A DNA stretch of 64,000 bases from Bubalus kerabau (Eukaryota; Chordata; Mammalia; Artiodactyla; Bovidae), in assembly GCF_029407905.1 (NCBI RefSeq), contig NC_073642.1, forward strand, positions 7,998,001-8,062,000, read 5' to 3'. A model generated the notes under the pieces. That model was not told the origin of the DNA, made no database searches, and saw only the letters and a list, made by a program, of their open reading frames with translations. Of the stretch, positions 11,942 through 22,881 are shown in pieces. Position 1 is the first letter of the stretch. Each line of letters opens with the position of its first letter. Both the position numbers and the translations under genes were made by a program.

Positions 11942-12658
11942 TGTATGGATGTGAGAGGTAGACTGTGAAGAAAGCTGAGCACTGAAGAATTGATGCTTTT
12001 GAATTGTGGTGTTGGAGAAGACTCTTGAGAGTCCCTTGGACTGCAAGGAGATCCAACCAGTCCATCCTAAAGGAAATCAAACCTGATTATTCATTAGAAG
12101 AACTGACGTTGAAACTGAAGCTCCAATACTTTGGCACCTGATGTGAAGAGCCGACTCATTAGAAAAGACCCTGATGCTGGGAAAGATTGAAGGCAGGAGG
12201 AGAAGGGGATGACAGAGGACAAGATGGTTGGATGCCCTCACTGACTCAATGGGCATGAGTTTGAGCAAGCTACAGAGATGGTGAAGGACAGGGAAATCTG
12301 GTGTGGTGTAGTCCCTGGGGTCACAAAGAGTCAGACACAACTAACTGACTGAACAACATTAGAATTTTGAATATGTTTTTGCATAGAAATATTTTATAAG
12401 TAAGTATAACTTTCGGGGTGCAAAATGGATTAAATGACCACTTAATGAGCTGGCTAGGAGTATAACCACCAATACTGCTTCTGTACAAAATGCATTCTGA
12501 GTTAAATCGATAGATTAAAAATACCTTTTGGATCACATTTCATTGGCACATGGGATTGCCAACACTCCAAAAAACCACTAATATTAGAAAACTGATTGCT
12601 TGATAACTTTCCTTTTAATAATTTTATCTTCTTATTATTACTACCAAAGGAATATGCT

Positions 12659-12796
12659 GCTGCTGCTACTGCTGCTGCTAAGTCGCTTCAGTTGTGTCCG
12701 ACTCTGTGCGACCCCATAGACGGCAGCCCACCAGGCTCCTCCATCCCTGGGATTCTCCAGGCAAGAACACTGGAGTGGGTTGCCATTTACTTCTCC
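12659..12796 (-). mobile_element. BOV-A monomer-type SINE, antisense
   Basis: On the minus strand it reads as the second unit of BOV-A2, ending in the GACTTAGCAGCAG tail (CAG repeats appear as GCT repeats on the plus strand). The TSD is AAGGAATATGCT at 12647-12658 and 12797-12808. It is 5'-truncated to one unit. Confidence 0.93.
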
Positions 12797-12970
12797 AAGG
12801 AATATGCTAATAATAATAAAAAGTGTAGACTATCTGCTAGTAACTGGCATATTTTGCCTTACTCTTTATTTTCTCAAAGATGTGAAGCTCTCATAAAATT
12901 CACTAACTGTGCTACCAGATGCCAAGTCAACAATGAAAATATATTTTTAAAAAGTGCAGGGGTTGGGGGT

Positions 12971-13090
12971 GGAATTCCCTGGTGGTCCTGTGGTTAGGAC
13001 TCAGTGTTTTCTCTGCCATGGGCCCAGGTTCAATCCCTGGTCAGAGAACTAAGATTCTGCAAGTCATATGGTGTGGCAAAAAATTAAAAA
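12971..13090 (+). mobile_element. CHR-type tRNA-derived SINE, sense
   Basis: Head GGAATTCCCTGGTGGTCCTG, B-box-like GGTTCAATCC, then TGGTCAGAGAACTAAGATTC and a short A-rich tail. It is closer to the family consensus than the copy at 4144. Confidence 0.88.
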
Positions 13091-14509
13091 TGAATACAAG
13101 GAAATATATATCTCTCAACTCGGCACAAATAGAACCTTGTGGAAGTCAGTAACAGCTATATCTAAATGCCAAAAAGCACTTACTCTTTATCTCAAGTATG
13201 AGCTATTCCTTAATTGTGTAGAAATTTTAGATCATATTACAGTGCAGTCTCTGAAGGCTTTGGTGCAGAAAAAACTCCCTTCAGCCTTGGAGCCTGCTTG
13301 CACCATTACATGCATCTTGGTGACTGAGGGTATTTTGCTCAGCACTTGGAAAAATTAGGCTATATTATAGATATTTTAAGAACTCATTAGGATTAATCAG
13401 CGAGTAGTAGCACAGCTGTCATATGATCAGCTGCAGAAAAATCACTGAGCTAAAAACTCTACCACATATTCTACTATCTGTTCTTCATAGAAAGTTCTGG
13501 AATATATCTCTGGGCTTATATTTCATCAGCCTGCACAGGCACTGAATTCATCTAGGGCTCTTCCAAGATAACAAGTGCATAATTTTTCCTAGGGGAAGGG
13601 CACTACTTCTAGGATTACCCTCTCTGGAGCAATCACTGCTCAGGGTCCATCCCCTGGAGCCAGGCCAGCAGGGGAATGGCTGTCTCTATGTACAGGCTTA
13701 TTGTCATCCCTTTTCTTGCCAGAAATACATAGAGTATGAGTCAGGTTATTCACGATGTTTGAAATTATAAAGAGAGAGTCAACATGCTGGCTAAGTAGCC
13801 TCAGAGGTGTTCCAAGTATCCTGTGGCTGCTTAAGTGAGGAAAGTGAGGCCAGTCAAAAGCTGGTCCTGGCAGCTGAGCTGTCCTGTATTAAGCCTATGC
13901 CACTCTGGGAACCACTTCAGGGTGGTTCTGTCTCACTGCTACAGAAGGAGAAGCTGACATTATCTTTCTAATAGCCTAACTGAGAAGGAAAGATTAATGC
14001 TGTCCTGAAAATAAAAGTTCTTCATTTCCTATTAACTGAAACATCTGCTTTGGTTGCTGGAATCATGATTTGTATTGAGGGACTATTTCAAATTGTCAAG
14101 CTGTAAATATTTTCAATTGGTCAAGTCCCAGCGTAGTAAAATTGTCACTGCAATGGAAGGAAAAGAAAAACTTTTACATTAACGCTGATTCCTCCAGTAT
14201 TTGTGACTGAAACTACTGAGTTTATAATGGTATGCATGAATTAATTTTTCTTTTACCTGGAAAACAACAAATAATTGACCAAATTTATAACTTACTAACT
14301 AAACTCAAAATAAAATATCCTAAATGCTTATTCAATATTTTTGGTTTCTAAGGGTACTTGGTTTAGCATGTTAAGTCTCAAAACAAAATCGAACAGGATT
14401 ATCAAAAGTCATACATCTATTTTTGAGTTTTATCAGGGCTAAGTACTGAAGTAGAAATAAAGCTAGCAAAAGAGCTGAGTATTAGTATAAAATGTGAAAT
14501 CAGCCTTAC
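13091..14509. other. LRRC28 intron, nothing else recognised
   Basis: This stretch lies immediately downstream (in gene orientation) of the 14510-14612 exon. A 96-codon plus-strand frame at 13068-13358 begins inside the CHR tail, has no recognisable domain and is treated as chance. No next LRRC28 exon was found here. Confidence 0.6.
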
Positions 14510-14612
14510 CCACTGCACCCAATGACTTTGTTGTACAGAAAGGATGGCAAGCCTTTCAGATGAATGTTGTTATCCACGTACACGTATTGAAGTTCTCGAG
14601 ATCGACCTAAAT
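14510..14612 (-). CDS. LRRC28: LRRC28 internal coding exon (end of LRR domain)
   Basis: This 103-bp exon is read on the minus strand. The acceptor is the pyrimidine-rich TTTTCTTTCTAACCCAG just above 14612 and the donor is GTAAGG at 14509-14504. It enters in phase 1 and leaves in phase 2. The joined codon with the upstream exon is GAT, giving [12 protein letters not shown]. The exon then encodes [20 protein letters not shown] followed by VIGCSG. By memory this matches mammalian LRRC28, where the human copy has Tyr rather than Phe in the SFLYN position. LRRC28 is a predicted intracellular leucine-rich repeat protein of about 367 residues with no established biochemical activity. The following exon (expected to continue CGAPIQ) lies outside the window or was missed. 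Confidence 0.93.
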
Positions 14613-14923
14613 CTGGGTTAGAAAGAAAAGTGCTATGATTCTTATAATATATACCAATATAATGTGAAACATGAAATTTAATAAATAATGTTAGAATAAT
14701 TTAAAATTTCTACTCTGGAAGAAAAAATGTTGCAGATTTACCTAGGCGTGAAATTAAGTCAGCTGCAATATGAGATTCTACATCAGAAAACATGACTGTC
14801 GAAAAAAATCACTCAACCCACCTGAACTTTTGAGTATTTAAACTGTAAAATGAGGACTGGTAATGGAATATTATCAGATTTCCTTCCCATATAAAAATTC
14901 TATGACTTTTAATGAATAACTTC
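14613..14923. other. LRRC28 intron, nothing recognised
   Basis: AT-rich intronic sequence just upstream of the exon acceptor. The pyrimidine tract next to the exon is the only functional signal I can support. Confidence 0.6.
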
Positions 14924-14934
14924 TATTTATTAAG

Positions 14935-15112
14935 CTTGTTATGAAAGTGTTAGTCCCTCAGTCATCTCTGACTCTTCGCAACCCCAATGGACTACAGGCC
15001 GCCAGGCTCCTCTGTCTGTGGGCTTTCCCAGGCAAGAATACTGAAGTCGGTTGCCACCATTTCCTCTTCCAAGGGATCTTCTTGACCCAGGGATAATAAA
15101 CAATTTATATTT
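14935..15112 (-). mobile_element. Bov-tA SINE fragment, antisense
   Basis: The reverse complement reads as the Bov-tA body from the GGGAAGATCC-equivalent to the GACTAACACTTTC tail. The tRNA-derived head is missing (5' truncation). TATTTATTAAG occurs on both sides (14924-14934 and 15113-15123) as a TSD. Confidence 0.88.
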
Positions 15113-15382
15113 ATTTATTAAGTTTTTATAGGTCATTTATTTAGTTTCATTTTTCTCCATAAGAAAAAGTGCCATACGAACTAAGATGGCAGGTCAGCCC
15201 AAATGACGTCTAGTTCTGCCCCAATATCAAGATTTACTGTGTCGCACTTCCCCGTGGCAGAAAGATGATAGAAGGGATTCCAGAGCTAGGGATCAAGCAG
15301 GCCCTGGCTGGGCTGGGCCTCAGGACCAGCTGGTGTAGGAATGGGTGGAACTGCCCATGGCTGTAGGGGGAGGAAGGAGCAG

Positions 15383-15663
15383 CTGCTGCTGCCGCTGCTG
15401 CTAAGTCACTTCAGTCGTGGCCAACTCTGTGCGACTCCATAGATGGCAGCCCACCAGGCTCTGCCGTCCCTGGGATTCTCCAGGCAAGAACACTGGAGTG
15501 GGCTGCCATTTCCTTCTACAAGGCATGAAAGTGAAAAGTGAAAGTGAAGTCACTCAGTCATGTCTGACTCCTAGCGACCCCATGGACTGCTGCCTACCAG
15601 GCTCCTCCGTCCATGGGATTTTCCAGGCAAGCGTACTGGAGTGGGGTGCCATCGCCTTCTCCT
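15383..15663 (-). mobile_element. BOV-A2 dimeric SINE, antisense
   Basis: Both BOV-A units are present, joined by the linker seen on the plus strand as GGCATGAAAGTGAAAAGTGA. The CAG-type tail appears as GCTGCTGCTGCCGCTGCTGC at the left end. The TSD AGGAAGGAGCAG is at 15371-15382 and 15664-15675 with no mismatch. An 82-codon frame inside (15417-15665) is SINE-derived and not a gene. Confidence 0.95.
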
Positions 15664-15868
15664 AGGAAGGAGCAGAGGGAATCCGAAATCCCAGTCTTCA
15701 GTGAGGTGTGGGGTGCAGCTGGATGGACAAGACCTGCAGGCCAGGGAGCCGGGGTGGGAATGGGTTTATACCAGGAATAGGAAGAGATAAGAAAGGGAGC
15801 CCAAAGAGAAGAATCTGCAGGAGGAATAAGTATGCAGAAAGAAGGCGACTCCAGAAGTCTCCCACAGG

Positions 15869-16001
15869 TAGCTGGGCATCACTGACTCAAGGGACATGAG
15901 TTTGAGCAAACTCCGGGAGACAGTGAAAGACAGGGAAGCCTGGCATGTTGCAGTCCCTAGGGTCACAAAGAATCGGACACAACTTAGGGACAGAACAACA
16001 A
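15869..16001 (+). mobile_element. BovB 3' tail fragment, sense
   Basis: About 130 bp of BovB 3' end, from the GGCATCACTGACTCAA block to CACAAAGAATCGGACACAAC and a CAACAACAA tail. A TSD was not found. Confidence 0.85.
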
Positions 16002-16003
16002 TA

Positions 16004-16620
16004 AAGCCGGGTAAAAGGGTAGCAAAGCCTAGAGTTATCTGCTCGTGAAAATAGGAAATAGGCTGAAGGAGCTCTCTTTTCCCCTGTCCTTCCAAAGTTA
16101 GGATAGACAAAGGCCCAGATAGCTAAATTAGCATCTTTAAGGTTCTGAAGCATATTTACATTTAAAAAGAAAACCCTTTTACCCAGTAGGGATCTTTTAG
16201 GCACTTCAGTAGGCCTTGGGGATTCAGATATGAACATGATATTGAGGACAGGCATGAAAAATGGTTAACTGTAATACAACATGATCATTGCTATTAGAGA
16301 GGCTTGTCTAAGTCTTATGGTTTCACAGGTGGGTTCTGGACAATTTATTACATAAAGTGGGGAGTGCATAATATAAGATTGAGGTAAGGAAGGGTTTGTC
16401 ATGGATGAGGGCAGGAAATGGTGAACATTACCTTCTCTTTTCCACTACAAATCTTATCACAGTCATCTTGCCCAGGATTAGCCCTGGGGCAAGTTACAAA
16501 AAGAGGAACCAAAACTGGAAGCACCAGAAACTGACAACAAAAGGGGAAGTGGGAACTCTTAGAAAAAAGAATTACTAGGCTAGAGACGCCCTTTCTCAGT
16601 GGTGGTTTTAAGATATCTAA
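16004..16620. other. Intronic sequence, no feature recognised
   Basis: No gene, RNA or repeat recognised. Overlapping short frames on both strands have no recognisable domains. Confidence 0.55.
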
Positions 16621-16631
16621 CAAACACAATA

Positions 16632-19301
16632 CTGGAATGCAAAAATAGGAAGTCAAGAAATACCTGGCTGCTGCTAAGTCACTTCAGTCCTGTCCGACTC
16701 TGTGCGACCCCATAGATGGCAGCTCACCAGGCTCCCCCGTCCCTGGGATTCTCCTGGCAAGAACACTGGAGCGGGTTGCCATTTCCTTCTCCAAGGCATG
16801 AAAGTGAAAAGTGAAAGTGAAGTCGCTCAGTTGTGTCCAGACTCTTAGCGACCCCATGGACTACAGCCTACCAGGCTCCTCCATCCATGGGATTTTCCAG
16901 GCAAGAGTACTGGAGTGGGTTGCCATTGCCTTCTCCAAGAAATACCTGGAGTACCAGGCAAATTTGGCCTTGGAGTACAGAATGAGGCAGGGCAAAGGCT
17001 AACAGAATATTGCCAAGAGAACGCACTGGTCATAGCAAACAGCCTCTTCCAACAACACAAGAGAAGCCTCTACACACGGACATCACCAGATGGTCAATAC
17101 CGAAATCAGATTGATTATATTCTTTTTGCAGTCAAAGATGTAGAAGCTCTATACAGTCAGTAAAAACAAGACCAGGAGCTGACTGTGGCTCAGATCATGA
17201 AGTCCTTATTGCCAAATTCAGACTTAAATTGAAGAAAGTAGGGAAAATCACTAGATTTAGGTCAGGTATGACCTAAATCAAATCCCTTATGATTATACGG
17301 TGGAAGTGAGGAATAGATTCAATAGATTAGATTTGACAGAGTGCCTGAAGAACTACGGATAGAGGTTCATGACATTGTACAGGAGGCAGGGATCAAGACC
17401 ACCCTTAAGAAAAAGAAGTGCAAAAAGGCAAAATGGTTGTCTGAGAAGGCCTTACAAATAGCTGTGAAAAGAAGAGAAGCGAAAAGGAAAGATACCCATT
17501 TTAATGCAGAGTTCTAAAGAATAGCAAGGAGAGATAAGAAAGCCTTCCTCAGCGATCAATGCAAAGAAATAGAGGAAAACAACAGAATGGGAAAGACTAG
17601 AGATCTCTTCAAGAAAATTAGAGATACCGAGGGAACATTTCATGCAAAGATGAGCACAATAAAGGACAGAAATGGTATGGACCTAACAGAAGCAGAAGAT
17701 GTGAAGAATAGATGGCAAGAATACACAGAAGAACTATACAAAAAAGACCTTCACGACCCAGATAATCACGATGGTGTGATCACTCACCTAGAGTCAGACA
17801 TTCTGGAATGCAAAGTCCAGTGGGCCTTAGGAAGCATCACTATGAACAAAGCTAGTGGAGGTGATAGAATTTCAGTTGAGCTATTTCAAATCCTAAAAGA
17901 TGATGCTGTGAAAGTGCTGCACTCAATATGCCAGCAAATTTGGAAAACTCAGCAGTGGCACAAAACTGGAAAAGGTCCGTTTTCATTCCAATCCCAAAGA
18001 AACTCAATGCCAAATAATGTTCAAACTACTGCTGCACAATTGCACTCATCTCACATGCTAGCAAAGTAATGCTCAAAATTCTCCAAGCCAGACTTTAACA
18101 GTATCTGAACCATGAACTTTCAGATGTTCAAGCTGAATTTAGAAAAGGCAGAGGAGCCACAGATCAAATTGTCAACATCTGCTGAATCATCGAAAAAGCA
18201 AGAGAGTTCTAGAAAAGCATCTACTTCTGCTTTATTGACTATGCCAAAGCCTTTGACTGTGTGGATCACAATAAACTGTGGGAAATTCTTCAAGAGATGG
18301 GAATACCAGACCACCTGACCTGCCTCCTAAGAAATCTGTATGCAGGTTAGGAAGCAACAGTTAGAGCTGGACATGGAACAAGAGACTGGTTCCAAATAGG
18401 GAAAGGAGTATGTCAGGGCTGTATATTGTCACCCTGTTTATTTAACTTATATGCAGAGTACATCATGCGAAATGCCTGGCTGGATGAAGGACAAGCTCGA
18501 ATCAAGATTGCTGGCAGCAATATCAATAACCTCAGATGTGCAGATGACACAACCCTTATGGCAGAAAGTGAAGAACTAAAGAGCCTCTTGATGAAAGTGA
18601 AAGAGGAGAGTGAAAAAGTTGGCTTAAAACTCAACATTCAGAAAATTAAGATCATGGTATCTGGTCCCATCCCTTCATGACAAATAGATGGGGAAACAGT
18701 AGAAATAGTGGCAGACTTTATTTTTGAGGGGCTTCAAAATCACTGCAGATGGTGACTGCAGCCATGAAATTAAAAGACGCTTACCCACACAGCATATTAA
18801 AAAGCAGAGACATTGCTTTGCCAACAAAGGTCTTCTAGTCAAAGCTATCGTTTTTCCAGTAGTCATGTATGGATGCGATAGTTGGACTATAAAGAAAGTT
18901 GAGCAACGAAGAATTGATGCTTTTGAACTGTGGTGTTGGAGGAGACTCGAGAGTCCCTTGGACTGCAAGGAGATCCAACCAGTGCATCCTAAAGGAAATC
19001 AGACATGAATATTCTTTGGAAAGACTGATGCTGAAGCTGAAAGTCCAATACTCTGGCCACCTGATGCGAAGAATTGACTCATTTGAAAAGACCCCGATGC
19101 TGGGAAAGATTGAAGGTGGGAGGAGAAGGGGATGACAGAGGATGAGATAGATGGATGGCATTGCGAACTCAATGGAGATGAGCTTGATAAACTCTGATAA
19201 ACTCTGGGAGTTGGTGATGGACAGGGAGGCCTGGTGTGCTGCAGTCCATGGGGTCACAAAGAGTCAGACACAACTGAGCAGCTGAACTGAACTGAAGTGA
19301 G
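16632..19301 (+). mobile_element. 5'-truncated BovB LINE, type A 3' end, interrupted by BOV-A2
   Basis: The copy starts within the endonuclease region (CTGGAATGCAAAAATAGG) and runs through RT to a GAACTGAACTGAAG tail. CAAACACAATA at 16621-16631 and CAAACAGAATA at 19302-19312 form an 11-bp TSD with one mismatch. A BOV-A2 splits it at 16668-16936. The RT is dead: frames are 16915-17163, 17587-18069 and 18426-18680, the catalytic tyrosine of YADD is replaced by Cys (LRCADDTT), and about 30 bp are deleted near 18782. Confidence 0.93.
16668..16936 (-). mobile_element. BOV-A2 SINE nested in BovB, antisense
   Basis: A dimeric SINE with a perfect 13-bp TSD, AAGAAATACCTGG, at 16655-16667 and 16937-16949. 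Removal restores the BovB reading AAGAAATACCTGGAGTACCA. It therefore inserted after the host BovB. Confidence 0.96.
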
Positions 19302-19312
19302 CAAACAGAATA

Positions 19313-20149
19313 GATTTCTGCTGTGCGATTTTGTGGTTTCAGAGTAAGTCACAAAAGGCATTGTGGCTTTCTCTTTGGTGTTTCTCTTGGATCACTTCTT
19401 CAGGAAGACAACTCCTTTTTCACTAAGGCCCTAAAGCAGCTTTACTGGAGAGGAATGAGACCTCCAGCCAATATCCATGTGAGTAAACAGTCTTGGAAGC
19501 ACCTCCGCAAACTCCAGGTCAAGTCTTCAGATTACTACAACTCTAAACTAAATATCCTGTTCCTTCTCCAAATTTTGCCCATTAATTTTACCATTCATCA
19601 ATGGATCTTGTTTGTAACAATTATAACATAGTATTTACTTAGTGGTGATTTTCAATTACCATCTTTCTGACTACATTTATTAATTGGAATTCTTACGTAA
19701 GGAAGAATGATCCCTTCTCCCCCGTTTATTTTTTTTATTTTTATATTGGTATGGATTCAAGGACATTTATTTATTTTAAGGACTAAAAGCCCACTACCAT
19801 TGTTGTTTATTGTGTTAGCTAAAATTTTCCAGTTTTGGCAACTAGGAACACTTAAAATTGGTCTTTTCATTCTTTAAACAAGTTTTCATCCTTCTTTGAG
19901 TATTGCCATACTTTCCAGGAGCAAAAGATATTCCAAGTTCAAACTGTACTTTCCCTGCTCTAGTCCTGAAATCAATTACTTCTCCAAGGAGCTTTAATTC
20001 TTTTAATTAAAGGAATTAAATTAAATTAAATTATGGGGTATGGTGTCTAGAAACCAACATCTGAATGCTAGATGTGTTCCTTACTATAAGAGTGCCACTG
20101 CTTCTAGGATCCATAAGTAGGCAGATTTACAAAACATATATATATATAC
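19313..20149. other. Intronic sequence with a near-palindromic AT segment
   Basis: No gene is recognised; a 102-codon frame at 19323-19631 has no identifiable domain. At 19993-20020 TTTAATTC...GAATTAAA flanks a TTAATTAA core, giving a 28-bp near-palindrome followed by TTAAA repeats. Confidence 0.55.
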
Positions 20150-20520
20150 CAACCCATGCATAATATTCAACTCTATTGTTGGAAGTGTACCTTCAGTATA
20201 CATTCCAAGCAGTGGACTTGCTGGGTCAAAAGGTAAATACGTATATAGAGTCCTTGGTATTTCCCTCCAGAGGAATTACACCAGTTTGCATTCTCTTCAT
20301 CATATATGAAAGCATTGGGTTTCCCACAGTCTCATCAACTTCTAAAACATGTTGTCTTATTTAAAACATTTTGTCATTTTCAATTTGTATTTCTCTCATT
20401 ATTGATGTGAACATTTTTCAATATGAGGGTCATTTTTGCATTTTTTTGTGTGATTGTCAACATCTTATGTGTCTATTCTTTCACTTATGAGCAAAGCCTT
20501 AGTTTGAACATGTATTTTTT
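20150..20520 (-). mobile_element. Old L1 fragment, antisense
   Basis: The plus strand reads like the reverse complement of the L1 ORF2 end: GGACTTGCTGGGTCAAAAGG, TTACACCAGTTTGCATTC, and TTTGTATTTCTCTCATTATT near the end. A parallel, better conserved stretch is at 60940-61200. Confidence 0.68.
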
Positions 20521-20539
20521 TCTTTTTCTTTTCTAGATT

Positions 20540-21411
20540 ACAAAAGTGTCATAAGTTTACAGGACATTTGGAAAATACAGAACAAAGTTACATATAGTTC
20601 ACTATATATTACAATAACTTTTAAGTAGATAAATTAGGATATTTAGTTACAGTTTCAGTATCAAACACTCAAAAATCAATAGAATGAATAGACAGAAAAG
20701 TAGAAGGATAAAGTAGACCTGAAAAGCACAGTGAATCAATTCAACATAATTAAGATTTATGTAATTTCAACACAATAGCACGAGAAAAATTCTATTCAAC
20801 TTTCCATAGACTATAAACCAGAAGACAGTGGAACATATTCAGAGATAGCATAAGGTGTAAAAATTTCATGGTCTAAAGGTATTGAAATCATACAGAATCT
20901 GTTCTCTTATCACTGTGGAATTATGTTAGAAATCAGTACCAAAAGATATTTGAAAATAACCCACGTACTTTCAAGTACAATGTGACATTTAGCAACAGAG
21001 ACCTTTGACTTAGCCACTGAAAGCCTCAATAAAGTTAAAAGACTGAAAAAACACAGAGGGTGATTGCAGTCAAGAAAGCATTTAAACAAGAAATTAATAT
21101 CAAGGATACCTTACAAACCCCATGTATTTGGAAATTAAACATCCACTTTTAAATGATGGGTGTATCTGAGAGGTCATAACAAGGAAAATTAGAAAATATT
21201 TGTAACAGAGTAAAAACAAAAAGAATTAATCAGAATTTGTTGCATGCAGCTGAAGCTGTGCAGTGCAACTAAATACAATGTGGAATCTTGAATAAGGTAT
21301 GAGAACAAATAATGGAAACTAGCATAAAATTCCATTAAATTTGAACAAACTCTGTACTTTAGTTAATAATATTGTATTACATGTTACTTTCTTGAGTTTT
21401 TTTTTTTTTTT
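20540..21411 (+). mobile_element. Old L1 ORF2 fragment, sense
   Basis: Text such as GGTATTGAAATCATACAGAA and GGAATTATGTTAGAAATCAG matches the L1 endonuclease-to-RT interval of old L1 families. It is in the opposite orientation to 20150-20520, so this is not one simple insertion. A T-run at 21396-21411 lies at the right. No open frame remains. Confidence 0.62.
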
Positions 21412-21599
21412 AAACAACATAGTATTTCTTTATAGTCTCAGAACTGGAACAGAAGTTTCAAGCCTCATTCAATTTTCTTTTTAAATCACTCAAATAATAA
21501 GCTTTCTAGACTTTAGCAATAAAAACTCTAGTAGACTAGATGCCAGAATAAATGGAATTACATCAAAGTTTTGATTGACTATAAATTAGAACTAACATA

Positions 21600-22881
21600 C
21601 AATTGCACTCATCTCATATGCTACTAAAGTAATGCTCAAAATTCTCCAAGCCAGGCTTCAACAATACATGAACCATGAATTTCCAGATGTTCAAGGTTTT
21701 AGAAAAGGCAGAGGAACCAGAGATCAAATTGCCAACATCTGCTGGATCATGGAAAAAGCAAGAGAGATCCAGAAAAACATCTATTTCTGCTTTATTGACT
21801 ATGCCAAAGCCTTTGGCTGTGTGGATCACAATAAACTGTGGAAAATTCTGAAAGAGATGGGCATACCAGACCACCTGATCTGCCTCTTGGGAAATCTGTA
21901 TGCAGGTCAGGAAGCAACAGTTAGAACTGGACATGGAACAACAAACTGGTTCCAAATAGGAAAAGGAGGACGTCAAGGCTGTATATTGTCACCCTGCTTA
22001 TTTAACTTATATGCAGAGTACATCATGAGAAACGCTGGGCTGGAAGAAGCACAAGCTGGAATCAAGATTGCCGGGAGAAATATCAATCACCTCAGATATG
22101 CAGATGACACCACCCTTATGGCAGAAAGTGAAAAAGAACTAAAGAGCCTCTTGATGAAAGTAAAAGAGGAGAGTGAAAAAGTTGGCTTAAAGCTCAACAT
22201 TCAGAAAACGAAGATCAGGGCATCTGGTCCCCTCACTTCATGGGAAATAGATGGGGAAACGTGGAAACAGTGGCTGACTTTATTTTTCTGGGCTCCAAAA
22301 TCACTGCAGATGGTGACTGCAGCCATGAAATTAAAGGATGCTTACTCCTTGGAAGGGAAGTTATGACCAAGCTAGACAGCATATTAAAAAGCAGAGACAT
22401 TACTTTGCCAACAAAGGTCCGTCTAGTCAAGGCTATGGTTTTTCCGGTGGTCATGTATGGATGTGAGAGTTGGACTGTGAAGAAAGCTGAGCGCCGAAGA
22501 ATTGATGCTTTTGAACTGTGGTGTTGGAGAAGACTCTTGAGAGTCTCTTGGACTGCAAGGAGATCCAACCAGTCCATCCTAAAGGAGATCAGTCCTGAGC
22601 GTTCATTGAAAGGACTGATGTTGAGGCTGAAACTCCAATACTTTGGCCACCTGATGTGAAGAGCTGACTCATTTGAAAAGACTCTCATGCTGGGAAAGAT
22701 TGAAGGTGGGAGGAGAAGGGGATGCCAGAGGATGAGATGGTTGGATGGCATCACCAACTCAATGGACATGAGTTTGAGTGAACTCTGGGTGTTGATGATG
22801 GACATGGAGGCCTGGTGTGCTGCAGTTCATGGGGTTGCAACGAGTCGGATACGACTGAGCAACTGAACTGAACTGAACTAA
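21600..22881 (+). mobile_element. 5'-truncated BovB LINE with well-preserved RT
   Basis: It begins in the RT fingers (AATTGCACTCATCTCATATG) and ends with a GAACTGAACTGAACT tail. Short GAACTAA repeats flank it (about 21588 and 22875), but a clean TSD is not evident because the tail itself contains GAACT. The 3' end is type A (GGGAAAGATTGAAGGTGGGA). Confidence 0.93.
21632..22659 (+). pseudogene. BovB reverse transcriptase, one frameshift and one stop
   Basis: Codons from 21632 read MLKILQARLQQYMNHEF onward, with the palm segment FCFIDYAKAFGCVDH, the RQGCILSPCLFNLYAEYI motif and an intact RYADDTTLM. A single-base deletion at 22260/22261 (GGGGAAACGTGG where other copies have GGGGAAACAGTGG) shifts the frame. 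The second part, open from 22240, then runs to a TGA at 22657-22659 where other copies have CGA, a typical CpG decay. Only two lesions in about 340 codons makes this one of the better preserved RT copies here. Confidence 0.88.

Larger units (their letters stand above)
7271..12357 (+). mobile_element. Full-length-like BovB LINE with 9-bp TSD (decayed host copy)
   Basis: This copy extends from a long GC-richer 5' leader (7271-8300) through the endonuclease-like region (about 8900-9480) and the RT region (9700-11046, 11951 on) to the BovB 3' tail ending in CTGAACAAC at 12357. ATTAGAATT flanks it exactly at 7262-7270 and 12358-12366, so both boundaries are defined. Its own frame is broken many times; surviving pieces include 9649-9870 and 9952-10260. 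A younger BovB fragment interrupts it at 11056-11941. Without that insert the element is about 4.2 kb, longer than the roughly 3-kb core of BovB because the leader is present. Family knowledge: BovB encodes an APE-type endonuclease plus RT and mobilises Bov-tA and BOV-A2 SINEs. Confidence 0.9.

Noticed and set aside
15383..15412. GCTGCT repeats at SINE edges as a trinucleotide-expansion locus
   Set aside because: They are the normal CAG-type tails of BOV-A2 read on the opposite strand, seen at every antisense copy.
15371..16949. Regularly spaced repeats resembling a CRISPR array
   Set aside because: The repeats are dispersed BOV-A2 units with TSDs in a vertebrate intron; spacing and length do not fit an array.
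22233..22805. Minus-strand frames over BovB (also at 11272, 51790, 63464)
   Set aside because: These are antisense shadows of the BovB RT and C-terminus. The plus-strand frame carries the YADD and other RT motifs, so the antisense frames are not genes.
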